A DNA stretch of 64,000 nucleotides from Zonotrichia leucophrys gambelii. Lineage: Eukaryota > Chordata > Aves > Passeriformes > Passerellidae. Of this stretch, positions 1-14,661 are shown piece after piece. Where the stretch lies: positions 62,900,421 through 62,964,420 of the forward strand of contig NC_088173.1 in NCBI RefSeq assembly GCF_028769735.1. Direction: 5' to 3'. A program made the position numbers and the translations under genes. The first letter of the stretch is position 1; every line of letters begins with the position of its first letter. The notes under the pieces were generated by a model that saw only the letters and a list, made by a program, of their open reading frames with translations, was not told where the DNA came from and searched no databases.

Positions 1-1519
1 TCTTACCAGTATTATTTTCATTCATTTAATGCACTGATATTTTTAATACAACAAAATTACCATTTTTAATACCATCAAAATTACCATAATTTTGATAATC
101 TCAGGAAGTGTTTCATTTTAAATAAAATTTCTGTTCAAATTTAGTGTACTGAGTGAATAAGATAATTTCTTTGCCTTTTCAATTCCAATTCTGGAATTGA
201 GAATGGCGTCAGGGAATGGAGTGTGAAAGTGGAACCCTTAGTATCCTCGCTGATGGTTCAAAAGATATGCAAAAAATGAACCAAAAGCAAAGAGGAAACA
301 GTAAATAAAAAAATGAACACTTTTAAATAATTATCTGGAAAACAACATAATTAAGAAAAGTGGGAGGGAATACATATATATCCATGATAGTTTTTACTTT
401 ATGAGTGATTTAGTCAGCAAACTCTGAAATAATAATAATAAATAATGCAACTAAGAATACATGTTTCTGTAAAGTATTCCCACAGGAATGGCTTCCAGAT
501 TAGGAGAAACTAAGTAAATTTGAACTCCTTACATTGTAAAAAGGATAAATAATACCAGATATACCAGGAGAGCATAAAACTATGCAAAGAAAGTGAATTA
601 AAAAAATCTATCTAGAACTAGTTAAAAAACTTTTCAGTTCAGTGAAGTATCAAAAATTAGGTTAGAAATAAATTTTAAAATAAGGAAATATTCTGAACTG
701 GGAACTGCTTGTCATAGATGATTATAAATTCATCAATGACAATATCTCATTTAGCAGCTGTGAAACCTTAAGCTGAGAAAATCCCCAGATCATTGGCTAC
801 AGTACTCTCAGATGTTATCACTGAAAAAGTGTATGTTATATATTTAATGTGCTTAGTTCTGTGGTTGGTTGCTCAGATTTTTTTTGTGAACTCGACTCTG
901 TTTTTCTCATGTGGGAACTAAAATATTTGAACAAGCTGTATTATCACAAAGCCTACCATACAGACAATGTGTTTCTGAATAAAATTTCTTAGATTATGTA
1001 AGTGGGATGTCAGGCCATATACATTATTTTGAATGTTCTCCCAGTGTTACACAGGTTCATGAAAAATCTATTCCGTTTTATGCATCTGTTCCCCTTATCT
1101 TTCTTTAAAGAAATTTAGGATAAATTTCATGGTAAGCAAGTACTAACATACTTCCCTTAGTAAAATCAATTAATAAATAACTGATAATGAAAGATTATGA
1201 CTGAGTTTCAGGAATACATCAGTCTGGTGTGAAGAACTTCATGCTTGCAATTAACTAACCGGATGCATGGAGAAAAATGGTTTTTGGCTCATTACCTTAC
1301 AGGTCTCTTCAATTTTACAACCCCTATGAGAAAAAAAAGTCAAGACCAAGTCAGAAACATTTCAAGCATTCACTCCTGAAGTCGTTGAAGCTCATCTGGC
1401 CTAGTCTGTCATCACATCCTTCAGTATAAGGATGATAAGTGAATTACCTTGGTTTAAGTATTTTAAACTTTTACTCTATTTGTGGTCAACTTCTATGGTT
1501 TGTGGTCCTTATGGTAAAC
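1..1519. other. AT-rich DNA, no feature recognised
   Basis: No open frame with protein-like composition, no CR1 or LTR similarity that I recognise, and no RNA gene. It is ordinary AT-rich avian non-coding DNA up to the target-site duplication of the LTR that begins at 1520. Confidence 0.5.
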
Positions 1520-1916
1520 TGTGACCATGGTCACAGGGGTTTTCAGGTGAAAGAAAAGACAAGAATGTTGACTCCATGTTCAGAAGGCTTGATTTATTAT
1601 TTTATGATATATATATATATTACATTATAACTATACTAAAAAGAAAAGGAAGGAAAAGTTTTCCTCAGAAGATAGCTAAGCTGAGAATAGAATAGAAAAG
1701 AATCATACCAAAGCCAGCTCTCTCGGACTCTGTACGAGATAGCTTAGTCCTTGATTGGTCATTAATTATAAACATTCAAGATGGCCCAATCAAGAATCCA
1801 CCTGTTGCATTCCACAGCAGCAGATAACCATTGTTTACATTCTTTTTCTGGGGCATCAGCTTCCCAGAAGGGAAAATCCTAAAGAAAGGATTTTTAGTGA
1901 AAAACATGTTGCGACA
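1520..1916 (-). mobile_element. ERVK-type solo LTR, copy 1
   Basis: This is a solo long terminal repeat of about 397 bp. On the plus strand it starts with TG and ends with CA. It is flanked by an exact 6-bp direct repeat, GTAAAC, at 1514-1519 and 1917-1922. Six-base duplications are typical of ERVK-class elements. The sequence is clearly homologous to the copies at 22996-23383 (same orientation) and 42302-42690 (opposite): all share a central block with the 'GCAACAGGTG' and 'TGTAAACAATGG' type motifs and an AT-rich poly(A)-signal region about 80-100 bp from the 3' end. The sense strand is minus, judged from the AATAAA of the 42.3-kb copy. No internal retroviral sequence is attached, so it is the product of LTR-LTR recombination. 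The family name is not certain. Confidence 0.88.
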
Positions 1917-1922
1917 GTAAAC

Positions 1923-4900
1923 ATCTGTATATCTTTATATCCTTGAATAGGCTCAGAGATATGAAAAAAACCCAAATTTTTTTTATTCCCTACACCTCCC
2001 TCCCGGCCAGAAACTAATGGCACTAAAACTGGGTTACAGGATACCGTTAAATTAATGGTTAATAGTATGGAAAACTCCAAAAACTGCATTAATTCCATAT
2101 GTAGCTGTGATTTTTATATATTTTATTATGGGATTGTTATCAGCTTTGTTTTAGGAGGTGTCCTGGGGTGACACCAGGTAAACCAGGACAGGAGGTCACA
2201 GGTCAATGACATTTCAATGTAAGAAAGGGTGATTAAGTGCATTTTGTAATTAAATTTCATTGTGCTAACAGCTATTCATTACACATTATATGGATACCAT
2301 AGTATCCATAGAAACTTCCATTACCTAGAGTATTTGTCATTACATTCACTCCAGAATACATTAATTATGAGCCAAACAGCACCATAGTAATTCAAGATCT
2401 GACAGTACTCCCATCATGAAATTTTATCATGAGAGCCCTATTAATACTTCCATAAAGTTTCAATCTTACTGACATTTACCACAGTGTTACAATCTGTGTA
2501 TGAGCATGTATTCACTGGATTTGTTAAAATTTCAATCATTAAAAATAAATAATTGTGAAATTAACAAAAAAAATTCTACCCAGTTTTCTAAGGATTAATA
2601 CTGAAATATTTCTTTTAGAAAACACTGATTTTGTGAGAAATTATGAAGGTTGGAAAATTGCAGTTTATATCAAACGTGTTTAATGAGTGATAATTTAACT
2701 AGGTTTGATACAGAATCTGACTCTGCTTTTCTGTTAATCCAATGGGGAAATACTTTTCTTTACACAGATAATATTTTTTTCACCAAGGAATTGGTGTAAC
2801 TTCAAGATCTCTTAATTTTTATTAAGTCTTATTTTGCAGAGAAAGTATTTATTTATTTAATTTTTACTTTGAATAGTCCACAATACTTTTTGAGAATTTA
2901 TGGTTTTAATTGAAAATAATTAAAGATCTACCCCTTTGTCCATAAGACAATTTAAGTAAAAAATATAGCAAACCAATCAACAGCAACTGAAACAAAACAA
3001 AAACTCTTACACAAAAAAGAAAAAACAAAAGCAAACCACCGAGCATTTAAAATGAAAATCATCCTAGTTCCCTTTTAATTTTTTAGTAGAGAGTTTGAAG
3101 GGCACTAAGAATCAGCAATTTTAGGTTTTTTATAGGACAGCAAGAATTAATGGAATAGTTTAAGTGTTCAGCATGATTTGGGATTATGAGACCAAAAGGT
3201 GATAAAAGGACCTTTCTATTGCAAAAGGACAAAGCTGAAGCAGGAAGATGGTACATTTATATCAGCATTAAGAATGCATCCCATTAGTTCTAAAGTTTGT
3301 GAAATCACTTTCCTTTGAATCTCTCAGGGATAATTCACCTAAATTAGCATTAGCTTTAGGAGAGAGCTGTGATCTGAATGCTCCTCTCTTAGTTTACTCA
3401 AAGAGAAAAACCTAGGTTTAATTTATTTAGTGACCTTTGTAGATTTCAAACTTGAATGATTTTCTTTCTTTACAGTCCTTGGTAGACTCAAGGCAGGAAC
3501 TACCACTTTTAAATGGTGATTGCCTTATTCACAGAAATAGACATAGAGCCTAGGGGCTCTTTTATGCTTTTCTGGCAGACACCTCAGCAAACATAGTGCT
3601 TTATTCATGTAAAAAATATTCCTTGAATTCTTGAAACAAGTAGTTCTCTATTTTCTAAATCATTTGATGTGATGAGTGCTCAGGGTAGCCTAATGAGGTG
3701 GAGCTATTAAAAATGCAATGATAGCAGTCAAATTCTTCTAAAATTACTCTGAAAGAGAAGATAATGATGACAATTCCAGTTATGAATACCTGTATTCAAT
3801 TAATTTAATGCTGTTTTAAAGTAAAATGCAGAGTAACCTATGGATTAGAATACTGTTGTCCTCATGCTGCTGACCAAAGATCCAGTTACTAGGATTGATC
3901 TTTGTCCTCAGAGTTACTTATCTCAACAAACTGACCTAGAATTCTTTTTCAGTCAACAATTTCCAGATGATAAGTGATGGATATAATCCTTTCAGAAATA
4001 AAGCAACACATCTCGTCTTCCTGAGAAACTCCCTCTTTCTCTTTAACTTCTGGTGATAATGAGCAAATGGTAGCAAGTTTCCCATACAGACAGGTTAAAA
4101 CAAGGGTAGAAGAAGGATCTAAACCACGGTTTCACATTGCCTTCCTAGCGCAGACTTAGACAACTAAACATTTACATGATTACTTTTTATATTAAGAGAG
4201 CTTCTAAGGCTTGTCTTACAGTGTGTTGGCTTTTATCTTGTTTGTTTCTCGCGTCCAAACTTTGGCACTAGGCTTTGATCAGGCCTTGTTAAAGGCTGTA
4301 CCCAAATCTGTGTACTGTTGTAAAAGATAAACATTTTAGGGCTCAGGTTTCTGACACGTAAATCCCATTTTTGATTGGATTCAAAAAATCAGAAAAAAAA
4401 TATCCAACTAATTGAACTTAATGAGAAGTCTGAGTCCCATGAAGAGGCGTTCTAAACTTGCAGACTATTGCCAAGAGCATATTGTGATCTTACTTGGTTT
4501 CTGCATGTAGTATTTGTTAAGAAAATATTTATATACACTGGTAAAACAGGAGAAAGAACAAAATAGATTGTTACAAATATTTATTGTAAATGTCTGCAAC
4601 AAGGTGCAACACCCGTGGTGAAACTCATCACATTCTTGCCATGTATGAAGTACAGTAACATTGGAAAAATTAAAGCCTCTTTTTTTACTTATCATTTTGA
4701 AGTGAATCTATGCTCTGCTACTTTGATAAATAAATGGAATCAATATAATGACAAAGAAAATGCATGGATTATAGTATTACTAAGGAAACAATCTCAATTT
4801 ACTGCTAAACAGGAAACTTTATGCTTTATTCACTTACAGAATACAGAATGATTCTCAAATCAAGAATCTTTCATTTTTTTATCACAAATTCTCTTAATGA

Positions 4901-6899
4901 AATTTGATTGAAGAGATCAAATCAAATAGCAAGTGACAAAAACTAAGAGATTACTCACTGGAGCCTTTGTTCTGCAATGAATTAAAGCTCATAATTATCA
5001 AACAGTAGGCAGTTGAATTATTTTTCTATTATCTCAGTTATTATTTGCCAAAACTTATCTTTGATTTTTCTTCATTTATTTTTTGAAATCAATTTTTTTT
5101 TTTAAGATTGCGAGATTTTTTGCTGGTAAGATTCATGTAGCTCCTTGATTACCAAAGCTCTGTCAATTCTAGTTCACAGCCTTTCTTTCTTACATCTGAA
5201 CTCAATCTGTGAAAGGGTTTTTTTGCCCTTCCCTACACCCCACCACTATTATTGGCTTTATCTGCAGTCTCTGTAAATACACTTGCTTGGGTAAGAGAAT
5301 GTCCTTGTTTAAGCAACATATGATACATGCAATTACAACCTTCCAACAGTCTTTTGAAAATACCATAATGACATATATTAATTAATTAAGATTTTTCAAA
5401 ATTTCTATATTGGAAAAACGATTTAGTGAATAGGAAACACAATTAAGTCATCTGAATTTCAAAAATATATTGCAATTGTTGGGTTTTACCCAAGTTTTTA
5501 TGAAAAGATGTAGAGTGAATTGATCAGATGTAATTTTCCTTTTCATAAAAAAGCCTTCTCAAAACTACATCAAGGATCCTCTGAGTCTGCCTAACTTTCT
5601 GCAGCAGATAACAGGAAATGTACAAAGATGATACAGCGATGGTAAATGTTGTCTACAAAAAAAAAATAAATTGATATTTCAGTGCCCTGACAACATGTAT
5701 TCTGCAGACTTCTGTATATGAAACTTCACAGTTTTCTTTCACAGATGTTGGTGTGAATATTTTCTTCAGGTCTGATCCATGTCTGTTGGCACCTCCTGTC
5801 GCACTTCAAGGGTCAGTTTGGGTTTCTGATTCAGAGAAAAGTAAAAATGCAGAATGAAAATCAATCAAAATCATTGAGTTTCTTTTGGTTGCATGGCAAA
5901 ACTGTGAAGCTTCCCTGATGTTTTTCTGCAGCCACAGATCATCTCACTTTATTTCAGAACTGGAAGTGCATGCCAAGTAACAATGAGATTCAGTAAATCC
6001 CTCAGTATGTAAACCCAAATTGCACATCGTACTGCAAACTGATCTATGACTGTGTTTCCAAAAGTTCACATTTCTGTGTGTTTGCAGTGGCACTTTAAAG
6101 GCCATGTCCTTCAAAAAATAACCCTGTAAGAATAACACAAATTCACAAAATATGTAATAAACATTCAGCAAAGAGATTTTTGTAATGAAATGTCTGAAAA
6201 GATTGGCATCTAATGAACATGGTGTCAGTTGTATACCCAATACCAGGAGAAAGAAGAGATGCTAGAATGCCACTGATCTTAGAGCAGTAACAGTTACATT
6301 CTGTTCCTCCCAATAACATGGAAAAAAAACTGTTTCAGGTTCCTAAGTAATCTTCTGCAGAACTCTAAAGCCCAGTATGATTTAGATAAACACTGGGATA
6401 CAGAAAACACAGGAAATTGACCATCTTATTCTATACCTCATTAATGAACACTTTCCTTGGTCTGATAAATGTTGTTTTAATATATATATTACAATCCATG
6501 TTTTAATAATATAATAAAATAATTATCCCTAAATAATAATACAATATATATTGCTGTGCTAATAAGCTGAAACACTTCAGAGCCATTAGGTCTGATTTTA
6601 GGTAGTTGTTAGGATAATTTAATTCAAGATTTTCATATAGCAAATTAATCTTTTTTTTCCCTAGCATTCCTTCCCTGTCGTGATTATGTTGTGCTAATCT
6701 TTTCTGCAGTTTCAGCTAGCCTCAGTTGATAAGTAGTTAGCTTAAAGAAATTATTATTCTTATATGATGGATAATTTTGTATCCAAGTTAGAAAATTATG
6801 GTCTGGATGAGCAGACAGCTGAACAGATAAAACATAGCTTGGAGGACCTGTCTTGGATGATAATAGTTAATAAGTCTTTTTCTACCTGGTGGTCCAAAA
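1923..6899. other. AT-rich DNA, no feature recognised
   Basis: A long AT-rich stretch without a supportable gene. Open frames here are under 100 codons, overlap on both strands and have no recognisable domains. Short A/T homopolymers are scattered through it (for example near 5092-5103). No repeat family was recognised. Confidence 0.45.
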
Positions 6900-7790
6900 C
6901 CTGGAGGCATCTGTCTTTATCAGTGATATGGAAAACATAACAACGTGTACTCATCATTTCCAGATGACACCAAATTGGCAGGCAAGGGGTAAAGGGAAGG
7001 AGGGGAACCAGTTAATGCTCTCTATGGCAAGGCTGCTGTGTAGGGGAACCTTGAGACTCTGAGAGAATTAGGCTGCCAGTAAGCAAGCTCATGAAATTTA
7101 CACAGACTGATAGTAAATCCTGCTGCTGGGTGAGCAGGATTCCCCTTGCAATGCCACAAGCTGGGGCCTGACTGACGGGGCAGCAGCTCTGTTGGAAGGA
7201 CCTGGTGTGCTCTGGCACCAAAGCCAGAAGGCTTCTGGGCTGCCACTAGGAACCCAGCCAGGAGGTTAAGAGGAGAGACTACCCCTTTCCTCATAGGACC
7301 TTAGCCTGCATCTAAAGTCCTGTGCCCAGTCAATAATGAGATTGAGAGACTGGGTGAATGCAGTAGGTTTTCAGGGGAGGCTGAGCAAGACGGGATTGTT
7401 TAGCTGGAAAAGAGAAAGCTTTGAGGGGTCCCTGCAGAAACCTGACAGCACCTGTGGAAGGGCCACCCAAAAGACAGAACCAGGCTCCTTCACAGTGGTG
7501 GCAAGAGCATGTGAGAAATTTGCAGAAATTGAGACAAGGAAATGGTCCAGATGGATATAAGGAAAAACACTGTCCTCAAGAGAGGAAGCAAGCAGATAAC
7601 CACACTGCTCAAAGAGGTTCTGCAGTCTCCATCCTTGGGGGATGTTTGAGTGCCAACTGGATCAAGTACTGAGCAATCTTGTGTTATCTCACACTTGGTC
7701 CTACTTTATGGCAGAGGTTGGAAAAAAAGATAGCCTACATTCTCTTCCAAACTCAGCTCCCTTGCAACTGAATTATTCTATAATTCCATT
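6900..7790 (+). mobile_element. CR1 LINE fragment, old, 3' part
   Basis: A decayed copy of the avian CR1 non-LTR retrotransposon in plus orientation. It begins in the reverse-transcriptase region, where 'GATGACACCAAATTGG' at 6964-6979 matches the codons just after the catalytic FADD box. It runs through the C-terminal part of ORF2 and the 3' UTR, including the 'GTCTCCATCCTTGGGGG' type motif at 7627-7643. Many indels and stops break the frame. Downstream, about 7740-7790 resembles a worn CR1 terminus. The 5' limit is approximate. Strand and family rest on recall of CR1 consensus sequences. Confidence 0.78.
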
Positions 7791-10700
7791 ATTGCTAAAG
7801 ATTTTCTAGTGAAATATTATTCATGCTGAACTTAACTGGATGCCCTTCTTTGATTTCACTGGGGCTAAATGCTGGAATGGTTTTATTTTATTCTAATATG
7901 AAGCATTTGTGTGAAACCAAAACACAACTGGTCCCCCTTCCCCTTCCCATTCATTTCTATAGAAATACTTGATCTGACAAAAGTAGACCCTGTGGAAGAA
8001 TGTAACAAAAATGAAAAAAAAAAATGCACATAGAAAAGGCAAATTTTATTAGAATTAGTCCCATAACTCAACAAGAGTTGCAAAGGAGTCTCCAATATCT
8101 TGCTTTTTTGTAATAGTAAAATGGCTTCACTGTATGACAACACACAAAGAATACTTTCAAGGTTATGAAGTAAAATTATTTCAGTGGGCTTAGGAACAAA
8201 CTGATATGTTTATGATATGCACATAACATTCATGTAGGTACATTAATGTCATGTGCCTACAGATTGCAGTCAGTTATCTTCTTGGCTTCATTTTTTATTT
8301 CAGTTTTTCCTCAGTGAAAATAGATTCCTCACAATGGTGTGTCTAAATATATGTGTTTTATAGCTTATTTGATAAAACCTGAAGATTTGTTATGATTTTG
8401 TCATCTGACCTCCTGCAAATCATAGGCATGTTTATAGTAAGAGATGATAATATGTAATACAAAATTGAATTAGAAAATGGATGTTATTCCTTTTTTGAAT
8501 ACAAATTTGCCAGATGTACACCCATTTCTTCACATGCTTAATACCTGAAATTTCTGTGATGATAAATTTTATGTAGTTAGCAGCCTCCTTTTCAAAGTCT
8601 TAATGGGCAACACCTTCAAAATACTTTGCTCAGCAAGCAGGTAATCTAGGATTTAAGGCTGCTAGGATAAGCAGGGCTAAAGTATTAACCAGGCATCTTC
8701 TACAAGTGACCACTAGACATTAAACAGTCCATAATCAACTGGTGAAGAACACATTAGGTTTGAATATCAACCACAGCACTATTTATAGGGTGATAAGAAT
8801 TAATTTTATTCCTATCACACAAAAGTTCATGACTGATACTGTATATAACAGACTCAGAGCTATCTATGTGTAAGCATAGCATAAAAATAAAAAAAAAAAG
8901 GTGAAAAGAACTTCCTCATCAAGCAGGATGAACTTGTCACAGCAGCTGTCACCAGATTCCTGAGTTTTATGATTTTCCTGAGATCATGTTTTCGTAGCCA
9001 TGGCTTCTGGCATTCTGTGATTTTTGCTTTGGTTGGTGGAATGAGCTGATATTCAGTTGTACACTGCAGGCGTTACAAGGAGCTTTCAAATAACAGCCCT
9101 TAGGACTGAAATGAAGGTGAGCAGAGAGCAGCTTCAGTGACAAGGGGGCAGAGGCACAATGGCTCAGGTCAGTGGACTCCAGAGACAGGTTCAGTACAGT
9201 AGGCTATTGTGGATAACAGGGAAAATGATGAAATATAAAGGATTTAGGCACATATCACGTATAAAAATCCAAATATGTTTGCGATCGAGAGATTTTTTTT
9301 TTTAATAATCCTGAAATTATAATGCTGGTTATAGAAATATGGGAAGGAAATGCAAAGCTTATAGAGTCAGCAGATTAAAGAAATATTTGCAACCTGGGAT
9401 TGAAATTGAAATATGTATTGAAATCTTTCTAATGTTTAGTTCATGTTTGTCTTCAGATTATTACTTTTGGTTTAAATTTCAGATACAAACATTCACTTCA
9501 GCATACAATTTCTATTCAGTTTTGCATCTCTGTATTTATGAATACTCTAGATGTGTGCGTTTCTTTAAAATAAATAGGTTTGAAGGTACACAATCACCTT
9601 GGATGTTTTAAAAAAATGAACATATTTTCTTTCAGAATAAAATATATTCAAGATGGTGTTTTAAGAAGCTTCTGAAATTCATATTTCAGAATATAAAAAG
9701 TTCCATATAACTGCATTTCATAAAACAGTAATATTCCAGTACTTCTGGTCGCTTATGGAATTTGATTTCCTTGAAGTTGTATTCACTCAACTATTCATAA
9801 ATAACATCAGTGGTTATGCTTTGAAAATTTTGTTTTACCCTGAAAAATAGACTGCATTATGAATTTTAAACATTAGCATATGTTGACATTAAAGTTGTCC
9901 CATATTAAACAGATTACATTATTTGAAAAGCAGCTATCTCTAACCATTCTTAAAACTAAAGTGCTGTGACTATCACAGGATGCCCAATATTTCACAGTAT
10001 ACCAATGTATTGGGGTACCTCAAGTATCTGAAATTCAGGAGCTGGATAGGATTTCATTATGCTATTATGTTTAATAACAAATATTAATGAGGAAAATATA
10101 TTCCACATAGCAAGTTGGAGTCATTTGAGTCCAGTAGCTCATTAAAAGAAATCTCAAGACTAGCTGTGGAGCAGCTTTGTTCTGATCACTAACATGTGAA
10201 TGAAATATTTTTTATCACCAAAAGTTTTAATTATATCAGAGACAAAGGATCAGATTTATTTATTCCCCGTTTGTGGTCTGATATACTAGACCTTTATTTT
10301 ACAAAATTGAACAAATTACAGAAAATATATTATTATACTCTTAGTAATATTTGGAGGTTTTTATTGAAAGTACAGTTTTGTCAATGAGTTAAAATCATAT
10401 TATTGTGTATCATAATATGTAATATTATTTATTCCTGATGACTTTTTTAACTCAGGTTCAGTTAACCTTTGTAACTTGTTCAATGAGAAAAACCAGTGAT
10501 CTGTATCACTATACACAATTAATGGTTGAGCAGCCTATAATAAATGAAAATGCCATCATAGCCTAGCAATTAGTGCATGGATCATCTTCAAAAGCTTACA
10601 CACTTTTCTGTCTGCAGCATTTAACTTTGCTCTGTGACTAAAATCGTATTCAAAGTGAATGGCAATATTCAATTACTGTGGTACTGCATTTTGGGAAATT

Positions 10701-13700
10701 GTCACAATTTTGAGTAATAGCTCTTATGGAAAACAATTAATTTGGTGTCCTGTTGCTAGGTCAAGTATAAAAGCTAATTTCCTGGAGGAAAGAAAGATGT
10801 TTATCAGCATATCTTCTTTGATGCTTTAATCTGAAACACAAAGTGCTTCTTTCACTGTAAAAAGTTTTCTTGCATATGTTAAAAAAAATGAGATAAGAAC
10901 GAGGTAGTAGCAAAAGTTTCACAGAAAATATGTGTGAGGAGTACAGAAAAGACAAGAGCAAGAAAAATTACATTTCTCTCAAGTTTTATCACAGGAAAAT
11001 TTTCCTATGTGCATAGAAATTGACACTTGCCAAAACTGGTTGAACTAAACAATTTTAGTGAAATAGAGCAGTTGAACACACAGAGAGTGACAATTCCCTT
11101 TCCTCTAAAATACAAGCCAAAATAGAGCTCTTTCATGTGCCAGCAAGCACTAAAAGGAACAGGGGCTTTTTCTATTTGAGTCCAAGAAAAAGGAAGAAAT
11201 AACAGCATTTATTCTTACCATCATTCTACACTTTAGTATATTTCCTGTCATATATTTAGTATTTATTATCTTTCTTTAGTGTATTTCTTTACTCTGATTT
11301 CCACTCCTTCTTGAAGAGACAGTTGAGGGGTTTTTTGCTGTATTTTTACCCCTTGATCAAGCCACTGATCAGTTACTATTTTCATGAGTGGGTATATAGT
11401 ATCTCTAAGTTACAAAACTCGGAGTGTTTTTTGAGACTCTATTAGTGTAATACATTACCCATTTTGTTTTCTTTAATGTTTATAAATAATTTATTCCAAA
11501 AATACAAATATGCAGGATGCCATATTTACATGATGAATGTATTCATGAATATTTATACCACATAATTCCAGATGCCTAAGCTATATGCCTGAGTTAGGAG
11601 AAAAGTTTCCAAGCAAGCCCATTTTTATCATTTGAACAAAGCAGAAACTTAACATGAGTATTCTTAATAATGTCTCTCTCTGTTTCCCTCCTTCTCCCTC
11701 ACTGTTGTATGCCTAAATATTCCTCGATATATTAGCTCACTAGACAAATTATATCAAGCTAGAGGAAGGAAAGAAAAGAGAAAACAATTTTTAAATGGTT
11801 AAAGGTGAAAAGAATATTACCCCTGCTTCAAATTATAAGAAACTGAATGGCAGGGAAAATGAGTCTCAATACCTGGATGACATCCCACAGCTATGTTAAC
11901 AATTGTATTAAGATCTGAGTTGTTTGTTTGGGATGTTAAGACCTAAAGGTCTTCTTTCTCCTCAGAATTTTTGAAACTACAGAATCAACATTTAGATTCA
12001 TTTCTCTTATATCCACATGCTGTTATAACTTACCTTTGCATTCCTTAATTTATTATGACATCTCTTGTTTTAAAATTGTGACACCAAATTTGGCCTGACT
12101 CTACATTTGTGAATTTCAGGGACTTTGAGGTCAGACAGAAGTAATCGAAGTGGAACCTGAAAAACAAAGTGATTTTTGTTCCCCATGACATTTGGCATAA
12201 CTAAAACAAAAATTTAAATGGCCCATATTTATTAGTGTCTAGAAATTATATCTCTAAGTAGAGATGCAGCACTTTGACAATCACACTTTCATGATTGAAT
12301 TTGATGTATTTAAGTTTAGCAAGTGCAATAAAGCAGTCATTCTTCTAATATTAACTGATTTTATTTTCACAAACACTTCCATACTGGGAAAGTTTTGCTT
12401 ATCCTTACAAAACATATAGAACCCAACTGTGCATGGTCTGGATGTCTATGGTGTCAGAATGTTGCTCTAGAATGATGTTTAAAATTATTTTCATATTTAA
12501 ATAGATTTTTCTGTTGCTATTTACCTCTTAGAATAGTCATATTATTACATTACCAATGGGTACACTAGAAAATGTTACTTTATAAATTTGCCTGCCCATC
12601 TTGAAATTCATTTAGTGCCTTTACATATCCCTTATTTAATATAATAAATATTTAAAATAAAAATCAATAAACTAATAATGATTAGTATCTATTCAAAACT
12701 ATAAAATGCAATTTTATTTTATTAGTTAAGTATAATAAAAGTTAACTTTTCCTATTGCTGAAAATAACTCTTGTTGATTCATACAGTAATATAGATAAAA
12801 ACACCTCTTTTCATAAGTGGCCAGCTATGATTCAAGCACAGCTTTCATGTGGATTCTTCTTTGGTCTTTGTGAATTTAGTTAAATCAACTTTCTGTTTTC
12901 TGTATAGCATCATCACTTCTTGTAAGTTTTGCAGTGCAGAAAGTGGACAATTTCCTTAGCAGAATCTTTTCTTGACTCCAGAAATGACACCTTTCAGTCT
13001 TTTAGGAAAAAAAAAGTTTGAAACCAGAAAGGTTTTAATTCATGTTTAGGATTTTTTTTTAACTCTAAGCTATAACAAAATGCATTGCTGTGAATCTGCA
13101 TTTGTCTCAAAACCAGGAATTTAAAAAGAAAAGTATTTATAATTTGAATATAATGGTCATATAATCTTCTTTCTGTTAATATATATTTATTCCAAAAGGA
13201 ATAAAAAAATCTCAAAAATTTTCCATGCGCATTGTAGAAGAATTCTAGACAATACATGTTATTCCTTTAAAATGTACATACTGCAGTAAAACTTTTTATC
13301 CTAAGTTTCCCTGTGTTTTCAGAATAGAAGTGATGAATAATGCATTATTCTTCATGTGGCAATGTTAGTAGGCCTCAGAAAATATGTAACCATTTTATTA
13401 CTATTCATTTATGCATACAGTTAATCATAAACTACAAAGGATTGTTAGTTTCCAACCCTTAAGAAAAATTTATGAGGTCAATTTTTAAAGAATTATTCCT
13501 CTGGGCTGTAATTAGTATTTTGTAGCATATGCAACCTGATGTTATCGTAGGAGGCAATTTGAACATCTGTGTGTGTTATTTGAAAGGTTTAATCCCAAAG
13601 AACCTTCTTGCTTTGTGATGTTAGGATGCACATTAGACAAAAAATGGAAAAAGCAGAAGGACTCATTGCTTTTGCATTGGAATATTGAGGAATATACAAC

Positions 13701-14661
13701 AGTTTTGTCTTTTGTTATACTTCTTTACATACTAGAGCATATAGGACCATAGGAAAAGGCTTTACAGTGAAGACTCATTTCCTCCAGAAGTCAATTTATT
13801 TATTTATTTCAGAAGTTTTTCACAGCTATGGAAGGTTACAATACAGATTTTTGTAAATAGCTAAATATACCTATGCAAAAATACTTACCCACACCTGACA
13901 TTCAGGATTAAATATTTTGTACATTGAAGTTGTCGACCACTGGAAACAGATCTATTTTCATCTAAGTAAATTCTTAGGAATTACAGAGGATTAAAAATAG
14001 GGCTGGTGCATTTCAGGAATTATTTATTCTAATAGACTAGGGAAAAATGTTAATAATTTTATTTACTGATAAATATTAATTTTAAGAGTACAAAAAAAAC
14101 CATAATCTATTATGACAAAGTTCGGGAAGTCCAGCACTATGAAAACTGTACAGAACTAGAGTCAGTCTTTGACAATATCTCACCTGTTTAAGTACAGGGC
14201 CTCACAATACACAGTATTGGTGGAAAATGAGTCCATCTTAAAGTCATTTCTTCTGTCACTCTGCAGGAGTGCAGGAAATTTTAAATAGCGAAATGGGACT
14301 CAAATATTTGATCCTTGGAGATAATATTCTGGGGTTCAATAATTATGTCCCTGCAGAAAAGCAGTGTAGACACAGTTCTTAGTCCTGCAATATCCTGGTT
14401 CTCCCACTTTTCACAAGCTTAAGTGATCACCTTAATTTGTTTAAATGACTTCTTTAAGTTATATAATTAATTATATTTAGTAATTAGTTATTGGATTTGT
14501 TTAATTTGTATCACTACAGTTGTTGGGTTTTCCCTCCCAGGGAAAATGTTAAGTTACAGGATGCCTTCTTTCAGAATACAAATGGCAAAATACTAACCAG
14601 ATTTTATGTAGAGGTATTTCAGTAGAATTCATCTCCAAAAGTCCTGGAATCCTTTTACTTC
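7791..14661. other. AT-rich DNA, no feature recognised
   Basis: Nearly 7 kb without a recognisable gene or interspersed repeat. Composition is AT-rich throughout. There is a small perfect palindrome of 16 bp centred near 13340 and several short homopolymers. All open frames are short and unconvincing. Confidence 0.45.
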